Assembly (NCBI GenBank): GCA_025357545.1
Contig: JANXPB010000131.1
Location: forward strand, 1-61,687
Direction: 5' to 3'
DNA from: Holophagaceae bacterium
GTDB lineage: Bacteria; Acidobacteriota; Holophagae; Holophagales; Holophagaceae
Length of the DNA stretch: 61,687 nt
In this document: piece after piece, positions 31,805 through 40,838 of the stretch
Layout of the letters: the number at the start of each line of letters is the position of its first letter
How positions within the stretch are numbered: the stretch's first letter is position 1
Notes under the pieces: generated by a model
Told to the model about the DNA's origin: nothing
What the model saw: the letters and a program-made list of their open reading frames with translations, nothing else
Databases searched by the model: none
Program-made: the position numbers and the translations under genes

Positions 31805-34294
31805 CTACTCCGGCCAGTAATGCTTGGGATAGCGCCGCGACAACCCCGGCCGGATCTCCTTGTACACCCGCTCCCAAAACCCCTTGAGGTCTGTGGTCAC
31901 CTGCACGGCCCGCATGTTGGGGGCGAGCAGATGCAGCACCAGGGGCACCGCGCCGCCGGCGATGGTGGGGCATTTCTTGAGGCCCCAGAATTCCTGTAGC
32001 CGCGCTTCGATCCAGGGGGACTCGCCGTCGTAGTGGATCTTGGCGGGGCGGCCCTTGGGCAGCTGCACCGTGTCGGGCGCCCAGGCCTCCAGCAGTTGCG
32101 CCGCCGCTTCGCCCAGCATCGATTTCAAGGACCAGGCCCAGTCGATGGCCTTCAGGTCCTTCAACGACACGGCCCCTGCGCAGGCTTGGGCGAGCAGCCG
32201 GTGGCGGAAGTGCTCGCGGTCCGGCAGACCCAGGTCGTCCCGGTGCTTGGCCAGGAAGGCGGCGCGATCCAGCAGCCGGTCCACCTTCTCCTGGTCTTCG
32301 CCCAGGCCCTTCCGCAGCAGCGCCTCCGCCAACACATCCGCGACGCCTGGCTGATCAGCTTGCGCGGGACCCCGGCTTTCATCGATGCACAAATCCTCGA
32401 ACCAGAGCCGGGAGATGCGCTCCACACGATCCTTGGCCGCGTTGAACAGCAGTTCTTCGGTGTCCTTGATCCGGTCAGGAAAGGCCTCCAGCAGCCAATC
32501 CGCCTCGCACAAGGAAGCGAGCCGCACCTTGGTTTCACTCCCCGCGCCCCGTTTGATCTGGTCGGCTTCCAGGGCCAGCAGCAAATCCGACTTCACCCGG
32601 CTGCGGGGATCCAGGGTCGCCCCGCCGCCGCCCATGAACGCCACGGTGATTCCGCCGCCGCGCCGGGCCAGGCGATCCGGATAGGCCCACAGCAGAGCCT
32701 TGAGCAGAAGGGTCTCGGCCTCAGCGGGCTCTTCCTGAACCCGGACCTCCCGCAGCAGGCTCCTGGTGGCCTGGTGGGCGCGGTGCACCGCAGCGCCGTC
32801 CAGGCCTGCGGCTCGGCAGGCACCGGCACTGAAGTTGGCCGCCTCGGCCTCATGGTATTGATCCAGGCGCAGCAACAGATCCGACGGCACCGGCCTTCCT
32901 GAGCTAGGCTGCGCGCGGTCCAGGGTCTGGCGCGCTTCCAAGTCCCCCGACTCCAGCAAAGCCGCTGCCAACCGCGCCAGGCGCGGGATTCCGGACGCGT
33001 CGCCAGCCACCACCAGCCGCCCCAGCCTCGGATGCACTGGCTCTTTGAGCATGGCCCGGCCCACGGACGTGAGCGCACCGGCGGCGTCCAGGGCGCCCAG
33101 CCAGCGCAACAGCTTTTCCGCCGCCTCCAGGGCGGCTTCGGGCGGCGCTTCGAACCAGGCCAGTTCGGAGGGCGAAGCAATGCCGAGGCCATGGAGGGAT
33201 AGCAGCGACTCGGCGAGATCCGCCCGCTGCAGCTCCGGCGTATCGAAGGCCGGACGGGCATTGAGGTCGCTTTCGGTGAACAACCGCACACAGATGCCCG
33301 GTCCCGTGCGGCCGGCGCGGCCGGCGCGCTGGATGCACCGGGCCTGGCTGATGCGCGTCGTTCGCAGGCTCGGCAGGCCGCTCCAGGGCGAGTGCTGAGC
33401 CTCGCGGCCCAGTCCTGAATCCACCACCGCGCCGATGCCATCCAGGGTGACGGAGCTCTCCGCCACGTTGGTGCTCAGGATGATTTTGAATGGATCGGAT
33501 GGCGCGATGGCCTGGGATTGCGCGTCGGCGCTCAGTTCGCCGTGCAATGGGAAGATGCGCAACCCGAGACGCTGGACGACCCCCTCGCAGCTCTTGAGGC
33601 AGGCGCGGATCTCCGCAGCCCCGGGCAGGAAGACCAGGATGTGGCCCTTCAAACCCTCCACGTAGAGCCGCTCCACGGCCTCCGCCACCAGCATCTGCAC
33701 AGGCCGGTCGTCCGGGCGCGCCTGATGGCTCAGCTCCACCGGGTAGGCGCGCCCCTGGCTGCGATGGATGGGCGCCTCCAGGAACGAAGCCACCGGCCCT
33801 GCGTCCAGGGTGGCCGACATGACCAGCAGGCGCAGGTCCGGGCGGGCGGCCTGCTGGAGCCGCCGCAGCAGCGAGATGGCCAGGTCGGTGTGGAGGTGCC
33901 GCTCGTGGAATTCATCCAGCACCACCGCGGCGATGCCGTTCAGATGCGGATCGGATTGCAGCCGCCGCAGCAGCAGGCCCTCAGTGACAAAGCGGATGCG
34001 CGTCGCCTTCGACACTTTCTGTTCAAAGCGCACGGCGTAGCCGATCCGCTCACCGAGGGGCTCCCCAAGTTCGTCGGCCACGCGCATGGCTGCCAGCCGG
34101 GCGGCCAATCTGCGGGGCTCCAGCACCCAGCATTCGCCATCGGCCAGCAGCCCGCTGTCCAGCAGGGCCCGGGGCACGCGGGTGGTCTTGCCCGCGCCGG
34201 GATCCGCCGTGAGCAGCAAGTTCGGGTTCCGCTGAAGCGAGGCCAGGATCTCCGGCAACAGCGGGTCGATGGGGAGGGGCGGGAGCGCCGGCAT
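31805..34294 (-). CDS. hrpB: HrpB-type DEAH-box ATP-dependent helicase
   Basis: An 829-residue DExH helicase. Walker A is in LLTADPGAGKTTRVPRALL near 22-40, the DEAH-equivalent box is VVLDEFHERH near 122-131, motif III is LLVMSATLDAG, motif V is ILSTNVAESSVTLDG, and motif VI is RCIQRAGRAGRTGPG. The C-terminal HrpB-specific domain ends in SRRYPKHYWPE, a strong HrpB signature. The ATG overlaps the lpxD stop (TGATG). HrpB substrates are not well defined; RNA is likely. Confidence 0.93.
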   Translation of the reverse strand: MPALPPLPIDPLLPEILASLQRNPNLLLTADPGAGKTTRVPRALLDSGLLADGECWVLEPRRLAARLAAMRVADELGEPLGERIGYAVRFEQKVSKATRIRFVTEGLLLRRLQSDPHLNGIAAVVLDEFHERHLHTDLAISLLRRLQQAARPDLRLLVMSATLDAGPVASFLEAPIHRSQGRAYPVELSHQARPDDRPVQMLVAEAVERLYVEGLKGHILVFLPGAAEIRACLKSCEGVVQRLGLRIFPLHGELSADAQSQAIAPSDPFKIILSTNVAESSVTLDGIGAVVDSGLGREAQHSPWSGLPSLRTTRISQARCIQRAGRAGRTGPGICVRLFTESDLNARPAFDTPELQRADLAESLLSLHGLGIASPSELAWFEAPPEAALEAAEKLLRWLGALDAAGALTSVGRAMLKEPVHPRLGRLVVAGDASGIPRLARLAAALLESGDLEARQTLDRAQPSSGRPVPSDLLLRLDQYHEAEAANFSAGACRAAGLDGAAVHRAHQATRSLLREVRVQEEPAEAETLLLKALLWAYPDRLARRGGGITVAFMGGGGATLDPRSRVKSDLLLALEADQIKRGAGSETKVRLASLCEADWLLEAFPDRIKDTEELLFNAAKDRVERISRLWFEDLCIDESRGPAQADQPGVADVLAEALLRKGLGEDQEKVDRLLDRAAFLAKHRDDLGLPDREHFRHRLLAQACAGAVSLKDLKAIDWAWSLKSMLGEAAAQLLEAWAPDTVQLPKGRPAKIHYDGESPWIEARLQEFWGLKKCPTIAGGAVPLVLHLLAPNMRAVQVTTDLKGFWERVYKEIRPGLSRRYPKHYWPE

Positions 34295-35289
34295 CAACTG
34301 CGCGAGAGCTTCTTCAGCGTCTTGGGCAGCCGGTTCAGGGCCGCCTGGGCCTCCACCCATTCTTTGTGCGGCCGCGCCGGGTAGCCCGTGACGAAGCTGC
34401 CTTCGGGCAGGCTCTTGGCCACCACGCTGCCGCCGCCCACGATGCTGCGGGCGCCGATCTCGATGTGGCCCACCACGCCGACTTTCCCCGCCAGGGTCAC
34501 GTAGTCGCCGATCTTCGCGGAGCCGCTGATGCCCGTCATGCTCACGATGAGGCAGTGCTCGCCGATCTGCACGTTGTGGGCGACCTGGCACTGGTTGTCC
34601 ACCTTGGTGCCGGCGCCGATGCGGGTGGGCCCCAGCACGCCCCGGTCCACGGTGACACAGGCGCCGATTTCCACTTCATCGCCCACCTCCACCCAACCCA
34701 CCTGGGGGATTTTTTCGTGCCGGCCATCCACCAGCACGTAGCCATAGCCGTCGCTGCCCAGCACGCTGTTGGCGTGGATGCGCACGTTCCGTCCAAGTTT
34801 GGTGTGCCGGTAAAGCACCACGCCGGAGAAGAGTTCGCAGCCGGTCCCGAGCACGCAGTCAGCTCCGATGTGGACGCCGGGATGCAGCACACAGCCCTCA
34901 CCGATGCGGGTGCCCGCGCCGATGGTGACGCCCGGGGCAATGCGGGTACGGGCGTGGATTGCGGCCGAGGGTTGGATGGGCGTCTGCTCCCAGACAGGCA
35001 AAGGCTCCGGATGCAGCCAGCCGATGCATTGGGCGAAGGCCCAGTAGGGGTTCTCCACCACCAGCACTGGCCGATCACCCAGGTCCGTCTTGGGGTCCAC
35101 CAGGATGAGGCCCGCTTCGGCTGCCAGGGCTTTGGCGGCGTATTTTTGATTGGCCAGGAAGCTCAAGGCCCCCGCCCCCGCTTCATCCAGGGGCCGCACT
35201 TCGTTAAGCGGGCGTTCCGGGGGACAATGGAGCAGCGTGCCCTTCAGCCGCTGCGCCAATTCCTGGGCCGTGATGCTTCCTTCGCGCAT
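34294..35289 (-). CDS. lpxD: UDP-3-O-acylglucosamine N-acyltransferase
   Basis: A 331-residue LpxD with an N-terminal uridine-binding domain (LSFLANQKYAAKAL near 43-56) and a left-handed parallel beta-helix of hexapeptide repeats from about 100 (for example IGAGTRIGEGCVLHPGVHIGA). VLGSDGYGYV near 170 and the catalytic histidine region VDNQCQVAHNVQIGEHC are present. It adds the second acyl chain in lipid A synthesis, so the cell has a lipid A type outer membrane. No other lpx gene is near. It is translationally coupled to hrpB. Confidence 0.92.
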   Translation of the reverse strand: MREGSITAQELAQRLKGTLLHCPPERPLNEVRPLDEAGAGALSFLANQKYAAKALAAEAGLILVDPKTDLGDRPVLVVENPYWAFAQCIGWLHPEPLPVWEQTPIQPSAAIHARTRIAPGVTIGAGTRIGEGCVLHPGVHIGADCVLGTGCELFSGVVLYRHTKLGRNVRIHANSVLGSDGYGYVLVDGRHEKIPQVGWVEVGDEVEIGACVTVDRGVLGPTRIGAGTKVDNQCQVAHNVQIGEHCLIVSMTGISGSAKIGDYVTLAGKVGVVGHIEIGARSIVGGGSVVAKSLPEGSFVTGYPARPHKEWVEAQAALNRLPKTLKKLSRS

Positions 35290-35358
35290 GGTCTCCCCCG
35301 CATCGAGCCTGCCACGCTCCGCGGCCTGCCGCCAATTCCAGATTGCCTTCACCGACCC

Positions 35359-35850
35359 ATGACTGCACCCGCCCCGACCCCAGATGCCCCCATCCATAAC
35401 CTCGAAGGCAACGCTGCGCCCGCCGAGCGCCGGTGGATGCTCATCTCCCTGGGCCTGCTCACAGCCTTCCTGCTCTACTCGGTCTGGACGGTCCAGCGCC
35501 TCACCGCGCACGGCAAACTCGCCTCCGCGTCGGCGGTGGACCATGGGCCTCTGCCCGAGGCCGTCCAAAAGCAGGTGCTGGAACTGGTGGCGCCCCATCT
35601 GGAGCATGCCCAGCTGCTGGAACTGCATACGGGCCGGGTGCGGGAATTCCGCATCACCGGGACACCTAGGGAGCTGCTGTCGCAGGAATTCTATGGGGCC
35701 TTCCGCCCCCTGGTGGTGACCCGGCTCATGCCCCTCCTGCGGCCCTACGGCGAGATCATCAGTTTCGAGATCAAGTCTCTGGATCTGCCTCCGGCACGGC
35801 TCCGTGAGATTCCGGAAGCAGGCGCCACCGACTCCAAGAAGGAATCCTGA
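35359..35850 (+). CDS. Small single-pass membrane protein of unknown function upstream of lgt
   Basis: A 163-residue protein with a membrane helix near residues 26-46 (WMLISLGLLTAFLLYSVWTV) and a soluble domain of about 110 residues with LVAPHLEHAQLLELHTGRV and LVVTRLMPLLRPYGEIISFEI. It is not recognised as a named family. It ends in TGATG overlapping the lgt start, so it is probably co-translated with lgt. The frame is open much further upstream, but only as the opposite strand of lpxD. Confidence 0.7.
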   Translation: MTAPAPTPDAPIHNLEGNAAPAERRWMLISLGLLTAFLLYSVWTVQRLTAHGKLASASAVDHGPLPEAVQKQVLELVAPHLEHAQLLELHTGRVREFRITGTPRELLSQEFYGAFRPLVVTRLMPLLRPYGEIISFEIKSLDLPPARLREIPEAGATDSKKES

Positions 35851-36674
35851 TGCATCCCTATCTTTTTCACATCGGCAGCTTCGGCATTGGCACCTACGGC
35901 CTGATGATGGCGCTGGCCTTCTTCGCGGCGCTGGCCCTGGCCCGGCGCCAGGGCGATCTGGACGGCCTCTCCCACGACGCCGTCACGGACATGGCCATTT
36001 CGGTGCTCATCGCCGGCGTGGTGGGCTCCAAGGCCCTCATGATCATCGTCGGCCTGCTCACGCCCGTGGGGGGCGAGGGACACATGGCCTTCGCCGATAT
36101 TTTCACGGTGGGCATGCTCAGGGCCGGCGGCGCCATTCATGGTGGCATCCTCGCCGCGGCCATCGTCTTCTTCTGGAAGATGCGCCCCAAGGCGGGGCTG
36201 CCCCTGCGCAAGACCGGCGACGCGCTGGTGCCAGCGGTGGCGCTGGGCCAGGCCATCGGCCGCCTCGGCTGTTTCATGGCGGGCTGCTGCTATGGCACCA
36301 GCTGCGACCTGCCCTGGGCCGTGACCTTCACCAGCACCGACGCCCACGAACTCTCCGGAACGCCGCTCTTCGAGCACATCCATCCCGTGCAGCTCTACCA
36401 TTTCGGCACCAACTTGCTCATATGCGGAATCCTGCTCCTGGCCCGACGGAAACGGAAATTCGAAGGACAGATCTTTTCGCTCTACTTCATCCTTGAAGGG
36501 CTCGGCCGCATCATCGTGGAGATCTGGCGGGGCGATCTGGACCGCGGCGCCTGGCTCGGCCTGGCCTGGCTCTCCACGGGGCGCCTCACGGCCCTGGGCT
36601 TCATCGCCATCGGCCTTCTGATCTGGGCCTTCTCGTGGAACCGTCCCCCCTACACCCAACCGAAAGCAGCCTGA
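35850..36674 (+). CDS. lgt: Prolipoprotein diacylglyceryl transferase
   Basis: A 274-residue polytopic inner-membrane protein with about seven helices. The Lgt signature GQAIGRLGCFMAGCCYGTSC is near 131-150, with its essential arginine; HPVQLYHFGTNLLI follows near 185. It attaches diacylglyceryl to the lipobox cysteine of prolipoproteins, the first step of lipoprotein maturation. Lipoprotein candidates exist in this window (37670 and 56808). It overlaps the genes on both sides through TGATG. Confidence 0.95.
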   Translation: MHPYLFHIGSFGIGTYGLMMALAFFAALALARRQGDLDGLSHDAVTDMAISVLIAGVVGSKALMIIVGLLTPVGGEGHMAFADIFTVGMLRAGGAIHGGILAAAIVFFWKMRPKAGLPLRKTGDALVPAVALGQAIGRLGCFMAGCCYGTSCDLPWAVTFTSTDAHELSGTPLFEHIHPVQLYHFGTNLLICGILLLARRKRKFEGQIFSLYFILEGLGRIIVEIWRGDLDRGAWLGLAWLSTGRLTALGFIAIGLLIWAFSWNRPPYTQPKAA

Positions 36675-37666
36675 TGCGCATCCAACTCGACGCCAGCCAT
36701 CCGCGGCTCGACCGCTTCCTCTCGGAAAGCCTTCCCCAAGTACCCCGCAACAAATGGGATGACTGGATCCGCGAAGGCCGGGTGACCCTTAATGGCGCGG
36801 TGCCCTCCAAGGGCGGCGTGAAGCTGAAAATCGGGGATGTGATCGAGACCGAACTGCCGGACATGACGCCCCCGGCCCGGCACCTGGTCGCGGAAACCAT
36901 CGACCTGCCCACGCTCTTCGAGGACGCCCAGCTCTGGATCGTGGACAAGCCTTCGGGCCTGGTGGCGCACCCCGGCCCCGGCCATTCTGGCGGCACCGTG
37001 GTGAACGCCCTGTTGGGGCGCCTGAAGGCCGCGGCCACGACCCTGGCTGTGGACTCCACCCAAGACAGCGATGAAACCGAGGAAGAGGAAGCCCCCCGCG
37101 GCTGGCCGGGGCTCGTGCACCGCCTGGACCGCTACACCTCGGGCTGCCTCTGCCTGACCAAAACTGCGGAAGCCCAAGCCTCCCTGCAGGCGCAGTTCCG
37201 GGAACGCGGCGTGGAGAAGCGATACCTGGCCATGGTCCGCCATTCGCCGAAACTGCCCCAGCTGGGTTCGCTGCTCATTGACGCACCCATCGCCCGTCAC
37301 CGCGTCGACCGCATGCGCATGACCATAGCCGCGTCGGGGCGGCCTTCCCTGACGCGCATCCGCATCGTGTCCCGCACGCCCAGCGTGGCGCTGGTGGAGT
37401 GCGAACTGCTGACGGGCCGCACCCACCAGATCCGGGCCCACCTCCAGCACCTGCGGGCCCCGCTGCTGGGTGATGGCCTCTACGGCGGCCCCATGCGCTG
37501 GCAGGACACGGACAAGCAGCCCCTCGAGCTGCCCCACCCCTTCCTCCATGCCTGGAAGCTGGCGGTGGACCACCCCATCAGCGGCGGGCGCATCAGCGTG
37601 GAAGCGCCCATCCCCGAGGAGTTTCGCGAGATCGCCGCGCGGCTGGGATTGGCCTTGCCGGAGTGA
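36674..37666 (+). CDS. RluA family pseudouridine synthase (RluD-like)
   Basis: A 330-residue protein. An S4-like RNA-binding domain (about 1-62) includes RLDRFLSESLPQVPRNKWDDWIREGRV. The catalytic motif LVHRLDRYTSGCLCL near 148-162 has the essential aspartate, and ECELLTGRTHQIRAHL near 245-260 is the RluA signature. A short acidic insert (DSDETEEEEAP) precedes the catalytic motif. RluD-type enzymes modify 23S rRNA, but specificity within the family is not clear from sequence. The start overlaps the lgt stop. Confidence 0.92.
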   Translation: MRIQLDASHPRLDRFLSESLPQVPRNKWDDWIREGRVTLNGAVPSKGGVKLKIGDVIETELPDMTPPARHLVAETIDLPTLFEDAQLWIVDKPSGLVAHPGPGHSGGTVVNALLGRLKAAATTLAVDSTQDSDETEEEEAPRGWPGLVHRLDRYTSGCLCLTKTAEAQASLQAQFRERGVEKRYLAMVRHSPKLPQLGSLLIDAPIARHRVDRMRMTIAASGRPSLTRIRIVSRTPSVALVECELLTGRTHQIRAHLQHLRAPLLGDGLYGGPMRWQDTDKQPLELPHPFLHAWKLAVDHPISGGRISVEAPIPEEFREIAARLGLALPE

Positions 37667-37669
37667 AGC

Positions 37670-38248
37670 TTAATTCACCACGACGGTCACCGTCGCGGTG
37701 ACGGTGGGATCGGCGGCGCTGGTGGCGGTGAGTTTGTAGGTGCCGGGTTCCAGGGGTGCCGTGTAGGCTCCGCCGTCGGCAAAGGTCCCGGCCTCGGCCT
37801 TCCAGAGCACCTCGGTGCGGGCGAGGCCCTTGATCCTCACCGTGAAGGCCTGGGCTTGTCCCGGCCGCAGGTTGGCGGAAGCGGGCTCGGGCTTAAACAG
37901 CGGTAGCACGCGGAGCTCCCGCTGCACCTTGATGCTGGAGCCATCGGCCCGCTGGGCGCGGATCACCAGCTGGTAGGTGCCGGCGTGGTTGGGGGCGAGG
38001 TAGGTCGTGCTGAAGCCCTTGGTGCTGATGAGGCCGCCGCCGTTGTAGTCCGGCAGCAGCCATTCGGGCTCCCCCGCCAGATCTTCCTGGGGCACCACGC
38101 GCAAGGCCAAGCGTTCACCCACCTGCGCCACGGGGGGATCAGGCTCCAAGAGCAAAGCCTCGGGCGCGCTGCTGCCACAGCCCACCAGAAAAGCGGCGAG
38201 GGCCAGCGCAGGAAGCACCCGGGGAGAAAGCGTCAAGAAAGATCTCAC
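37670..38248 (-). CDS. Putative lipoprotein with two Ig-like beta domains
   Basis: A 192-residue protein with a lipoprotein signal: hydrophobic LPALALAAFLVGC with the lipobox cysteine near residue 24, followed by GSSAPEA. The rest looks like two short beta-sandwich repeats (about 32-115 and 120-192), each with a PxxxxxxxGE or PGQ start and an ending such as GTYKLTATSAADPTVTATVTVVV, typical of bacterial Ig-like or PKD-like modules. The final residues suggest surface or periplasmic display. No specific function can be given. Confidence 0.7.
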   Translation of the reverse strand: MRSFLTLSPRVLPALALAAFLVGCGSSAPEALLLEPDPPVAQVGERLALRVVPQEDLAGEPEWLLPDYNGGGLISTKGFSTTYLAPNHAGTYQLVIRAQRADGSSIKVQRELRVLPLFKPEPASANLRPGQAQAFTVRIKGLARTEVLWKAEAGTFADGGAYTAPLEPGTYKLTATSAADPTVTATVTVVVN

Positions 38249-38330
38249 GTCTGAATTATGCCAGCCCCACCCCTATGGTTCCATGATTTCGGGCATACTT
38301 CCTCCATCTCAATCCACCCATGAGGTCGCC

Positions 38331-38825
38331 ATGTCCTGGATGGTCATTTGCCTATCGCTGATGCCCCAGGCCGACAGCCCCTGGCTCGAGCGGCCGGAGA
38401 TCTACATTCCGGGCGCCATTGGGGGCCTGGCGGTCACGACCCTGCTGTGTCTATGGGTCATCAAGCTGCCCTCGGCCTTTCGCGCCCGGAAGGGTGGCGT
38501 GCTCGACCCGATCCAGCTGGAAGAACTGATGCCGGGGGTGAAGCCCGTGGTGGTGGACCTGCGCTCCAAAGCGGAGTTCATGGGGAAAAACGGCCACATC
38601 CGCAGCTCCATCAGCATCCCCCTGGGCGAGTTGAGCCGACGCCTGGGCGAGATTGAAAAAGAAGCCAAGGGAAGACCTATCGTTCTAGTGGACGAGACCG
38701 ACGAGCTGTCCCATCAGGCCAAGCCCATCCTCGAAGCCCAAGGCCACACCTGGCTTTACGTGCTCAAGGGCGGGCTGCGCGCCTGGCGTTCCCACAATCT
38801 CCCGGTCTACAAGCCGAATCACTGA
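38331..38825 (+). CDS. Membrane-anchored rhodanese-like protein lacking the catalytic cysteine
   Basis: A 164-residue protein. A membrane helix is at about 27-47 (IPGAIGGLAVTTLLCLWVI). The rhodanese fold follows: VVVDLRSKAEFMGKNGHIRSSISIPLGEL near 79-107. In active enzymes the loop after the next strand holds CxxGxR. Here it reads PIVLVDETDELSHQA, with no cysteine, so sulphur transfer is unlikely. GAGG precedes the chosen ATG. A scaffolding or binding role is inference. Confidence 0.75.
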   Translation: MSWMVICLSLMPQADSPWLERPEIYIPGAIGGLAVTTLLCLWVIKLPSAFRARKGGVLDPIQLEELMPGVKPVVVDLRSKAEFMGKNGHIRSSISIPLGELSRRLGEIEKEAKGRPIVLVDETDELSHQAKPILEAQGHTWLYVLKGGLRAWRSHNLPVYKPNH

Positions 38826-38856
38826 GGCCCTGGCCTTAACGTGGCGCATGGGCAGG

Positions 38857-39264
38857 TCAGCCCAGAAACCCCAACAACAGACTGCCCAGGCCCTGCGAGG
38901 CCTCTTCGCCTTGAGGCACCTGCCCGTTGGGTGTGAGGTGGTTGATGAATTCCGGCAGCAGGGCCCCCAGACCGCTGCGCACGGACGCGAGGGTCAGGCC
39001 CGACTGCTGGACGATGGCCTCCATCTGCTCGCCACCGAAAGCCTGCTGGACTTGGCTGGCATCCAGGGGGATGTTCTCCCCGGTGCCCACCCAGGAAGCC
39101 ACGTGCTCCCCCAGTCCGTTTTGCTGGAATTGGCCCAGGAGGCCCTGAAGCCCGCCGGGATGGTTTTGGATCATCCCGAGGACTGCGGTGAGGAGTCGCG
39201 CCTTCGCATCACCGCCCTGCTCGCTTCCGCCCATCATCTGGTCCGCGAGGTCCATCAAACCCAT
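38857..39264 (-). CDS. YidB/DUF937 family protein
   Basis: A 135-residue protein, rich in Gly and Gln. It matches the YidB group: MGLMDLADQMMG, LLTAVLGMIQNHPGGLQGLLGQFQQNGLG near 27-55, and the conserved SWVGTGENIPLDASQVQQAFG near 60-80. AGGAGA precedes the ATG. The family is widespread, cytoplasmic and of unknown function. No clear operon partner is seen. Confidence 0.85.
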   Translation of the reverse strand: MGLMDLADQMMGGSEQGGDAKARLLTAVLGMIQNHPGGLQGLLGQFQQNGLGEHVASWVGTGENIPLDASQVQQAFGGEQMEAIVQQSGLTLASVRSGLGALLPEFINHLTPNGQVPQGEEASQGLGSLLLGFLG

Positions 39265-39335
39265 GACGTTCTCCTTGGAATCAGTGTTCAGTATGATCTC
39301 GGACAATTCACCGGGGAACCCCTTCGGAGCCCGCC

Positions 39336-39959
39336 ATGGCCAGATCCATCTACTCAGTGCACCCCGCCGTGGCCTATACGCAGGCCATCATATCGAACCT
39401 TGCAGCCAAGACCGGCCGCACCCTGGAGGCCTGGCTGGCCCATAGCCGGAAGCTGGGTCCCAAAGACCTGAAGGCCCTCCAGGCCTGGCTGAAGCAGGAG
39501 GGCCTTGGAGCCACCCAAGCCTGGATCGTGGCGGAGCGCGCCCTGGTCCCGGATCCCAGCCATGCGTTCCTGGAAGACACGCCGGAGGGATACTTGGCGG
39601 CCGCCGAGGGCTACGTGGAAGCGATGTTCGCTGGCAAGAAAGCACCCTTGAAGCCACTCTACGAAGCGCTCCTCAACCTGGGCCTCGCTCTGGGGAAAGA
39701 CGTCAAAGCCAGCCCCTGCCAGACCATCGTCCCCCTCTACCGCCACCACGTGTTCGCGCAGATCAAGCCCACCACCCAGACCCGCATTGACTTGGGACTG
39801 GCGCTGGGGGACCTGCCCGGGAAGGGCCGCCTCATCGAAACCGGCGGCTTTGCCAAGAAGGACCGCATCACCCACCGCCTCGAAGTGAAATCCTCGAACG
39901 ACCTGGATGAGAAGTTGAAGGGTTGGCTGGCGCAGGCCTATGCGATGGACGGCACTTAG
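39336..39959 (+). CDS. DUF4287 and DUF5655 domain protein
   Basis: A 207-residue protein. Residues 10-62 are DUF4287-like (YTQAIISNLAAKTGRTLEAW, LKALQAWLKQEGLGATQAW). Residues about 85-205 are DUF5655-like (VEAMFAGKKAPLKPLYEALLN, FAQIKPTTQTRIDLGLALG). The combination is common in bacteria and sometimes annotated as a transporter-associated or unknown protein. No function is established. The last four bases overlap the convergent double-NTF2 gene. Confidence 0.8.
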   Translation: MARSIYSVHPAVAYTQAIISNLAAKTGRTLEAWLAHSRKLGPKDLKALQAWLKQEGLGATQAWIVAERALVPDPSHAFLEDTPEGYLAAAEGYVEAMFAGKKAPLKPLYEALLNLGLALGKDVKASPCQTIVPLYRHHVFAQIKPTTQTRIDLGLALGDLPGKGRLIETGGFAKKDRITHRLEVKSSNDLDEKLKGWLAQAYAMDGT

Positions 39960-40744
39960 GCCCTTGGCCTCCCAACGAAGGCCCCCGGATTCCAAAGCAC
40001 CGACAACCCATCGATACGGTCGCGGTCGTCAAAGCGGAACACCCACACGCCCTGGTCCGTGGAACCGGCTGCATCCTCCTTGTCCATGGTGAGGAGCACC
40101 GCCAACTGGTCCCGTCGGCCGAGCACCTGTAAAGGTATCAGGCGCCGGATGCCCACGGTGTCCCGGGCGCTCCGGAAGATGCCACGCACCGTGGCGGTGC
40201 CGGCGGAAGCGATGCGGCTGACGGAACCGTAGTAGGCCACCTCTGGCGAGAAGAGCGCCATGTGGGCCTCCTCATCCCCTGCGTTGAAGGTCTGGAAGTA
40301 GGCCTTCAGCACGGCCAGGATCTGGGCCTCCACCTGCGCCGGTGCAAGGTCCGCAGCGGCCTGAAACCGATGGCCCTGCAGGAGCATCGGCTGGGCATCC
40401 CACAATTCAGTGAGTCGCTCCACCCGACCTTTGGAATCGAAGTGGAAAAGCCAGATGCCCCCGTGTCCGGCCCTGGAGTTTTCATCAAAGTAGAGGTCCA
40501 CCAACACCGCCACTTCGGGACCCACGCCGAAAGTCTGATAGGGCTCCTGCCTGAGATCCGGATAGTGGGACCGCAGGGTGCGGTAGGCTCCCCGCAGGGC
40601 GTCGTGACCCCGGCCCTGGACGGCCGACAAGCTGCCCGAAAATAAAACCTCCGGCGCCAGACAGGCAGCGAAGGTTTCCTCGTCGCCGCAGCTCACGGCG
40701 CGGAAATAGGTATCGATGGTGGCTTGGAGGTGGGAGTCCAGCAT
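39956..40744 (-). CDS. Protein with two tandem NTF2/SnoaL-like domains
   Basis: A 262-residue protein made of two similar halves. The first (about 1-125) has TIDTYFRAVSCGDEETFAACLAPEV and ends WLFHFDSKGRVERLTELWD. The second (about 135-262) has LKAYFQTFNAGDEEAHMALFSPEV and ends WVFRFDDRDRIDGLSVLW. Both match the SnoaL/NTF2-like fold used in small-molecule isomerases and binding proteins. Internal duplication is clear. The ligand is unknown. The ATG with GGGG upstream was chosen over one 22 codons before. Confidence 0.7.
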   Translation of the reverse strand: MLDSHLQATIDTYFRAVSCGDEETFAACLAPEVLFSGSLSAVQGRGHDALRGAYRTLRSHYPDLRQEPYQTFGVGPEVAVLVDLYFDENSRAGHGGIWLFHFDSKGRVERLTELWDAQPMLLQGHRFQAAADLAPAQVEAQILAVLKAYFQTFNAGDEEAHMALFSPEVAYYGSVSRIASAGTATVRGIFRSARDTVGIRRLIPLQVLGRRDQLAVLLTMDKEDAAGSTDQGVWVFRFDDRDRIDGLSVLWNPGAFVGRPRA

Positions 40745-40838
40745 TGCGGAACCCCGGCGGCCTTGGTGCCTGGAAAGTACGCAAAAGCATGGTGCCTCAA
40801 ACCCCTCCAAGGAAGGTGCTCTTTAGGAAGGGCCGGGA

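Noticed and set aside
32033-32902. Plus-strand open frame opposite hrpB
   Set aside because: Antisense shadow; hrpB motifs are continuous on the minus strand.
34295-34591. N-terminal extension of hrpB by about 99 codons
   Set aside because: The extra sequence is Arg/Gly-rich antisense of lpxD; the TGATG junction and start of conserved sequence support 34294.
34366-35358. Long plus-strand open frame opposite lpxD
   Set aside because: It is the complement of lpxD with no protein-family features; only the part from 35359 on is a real gene.
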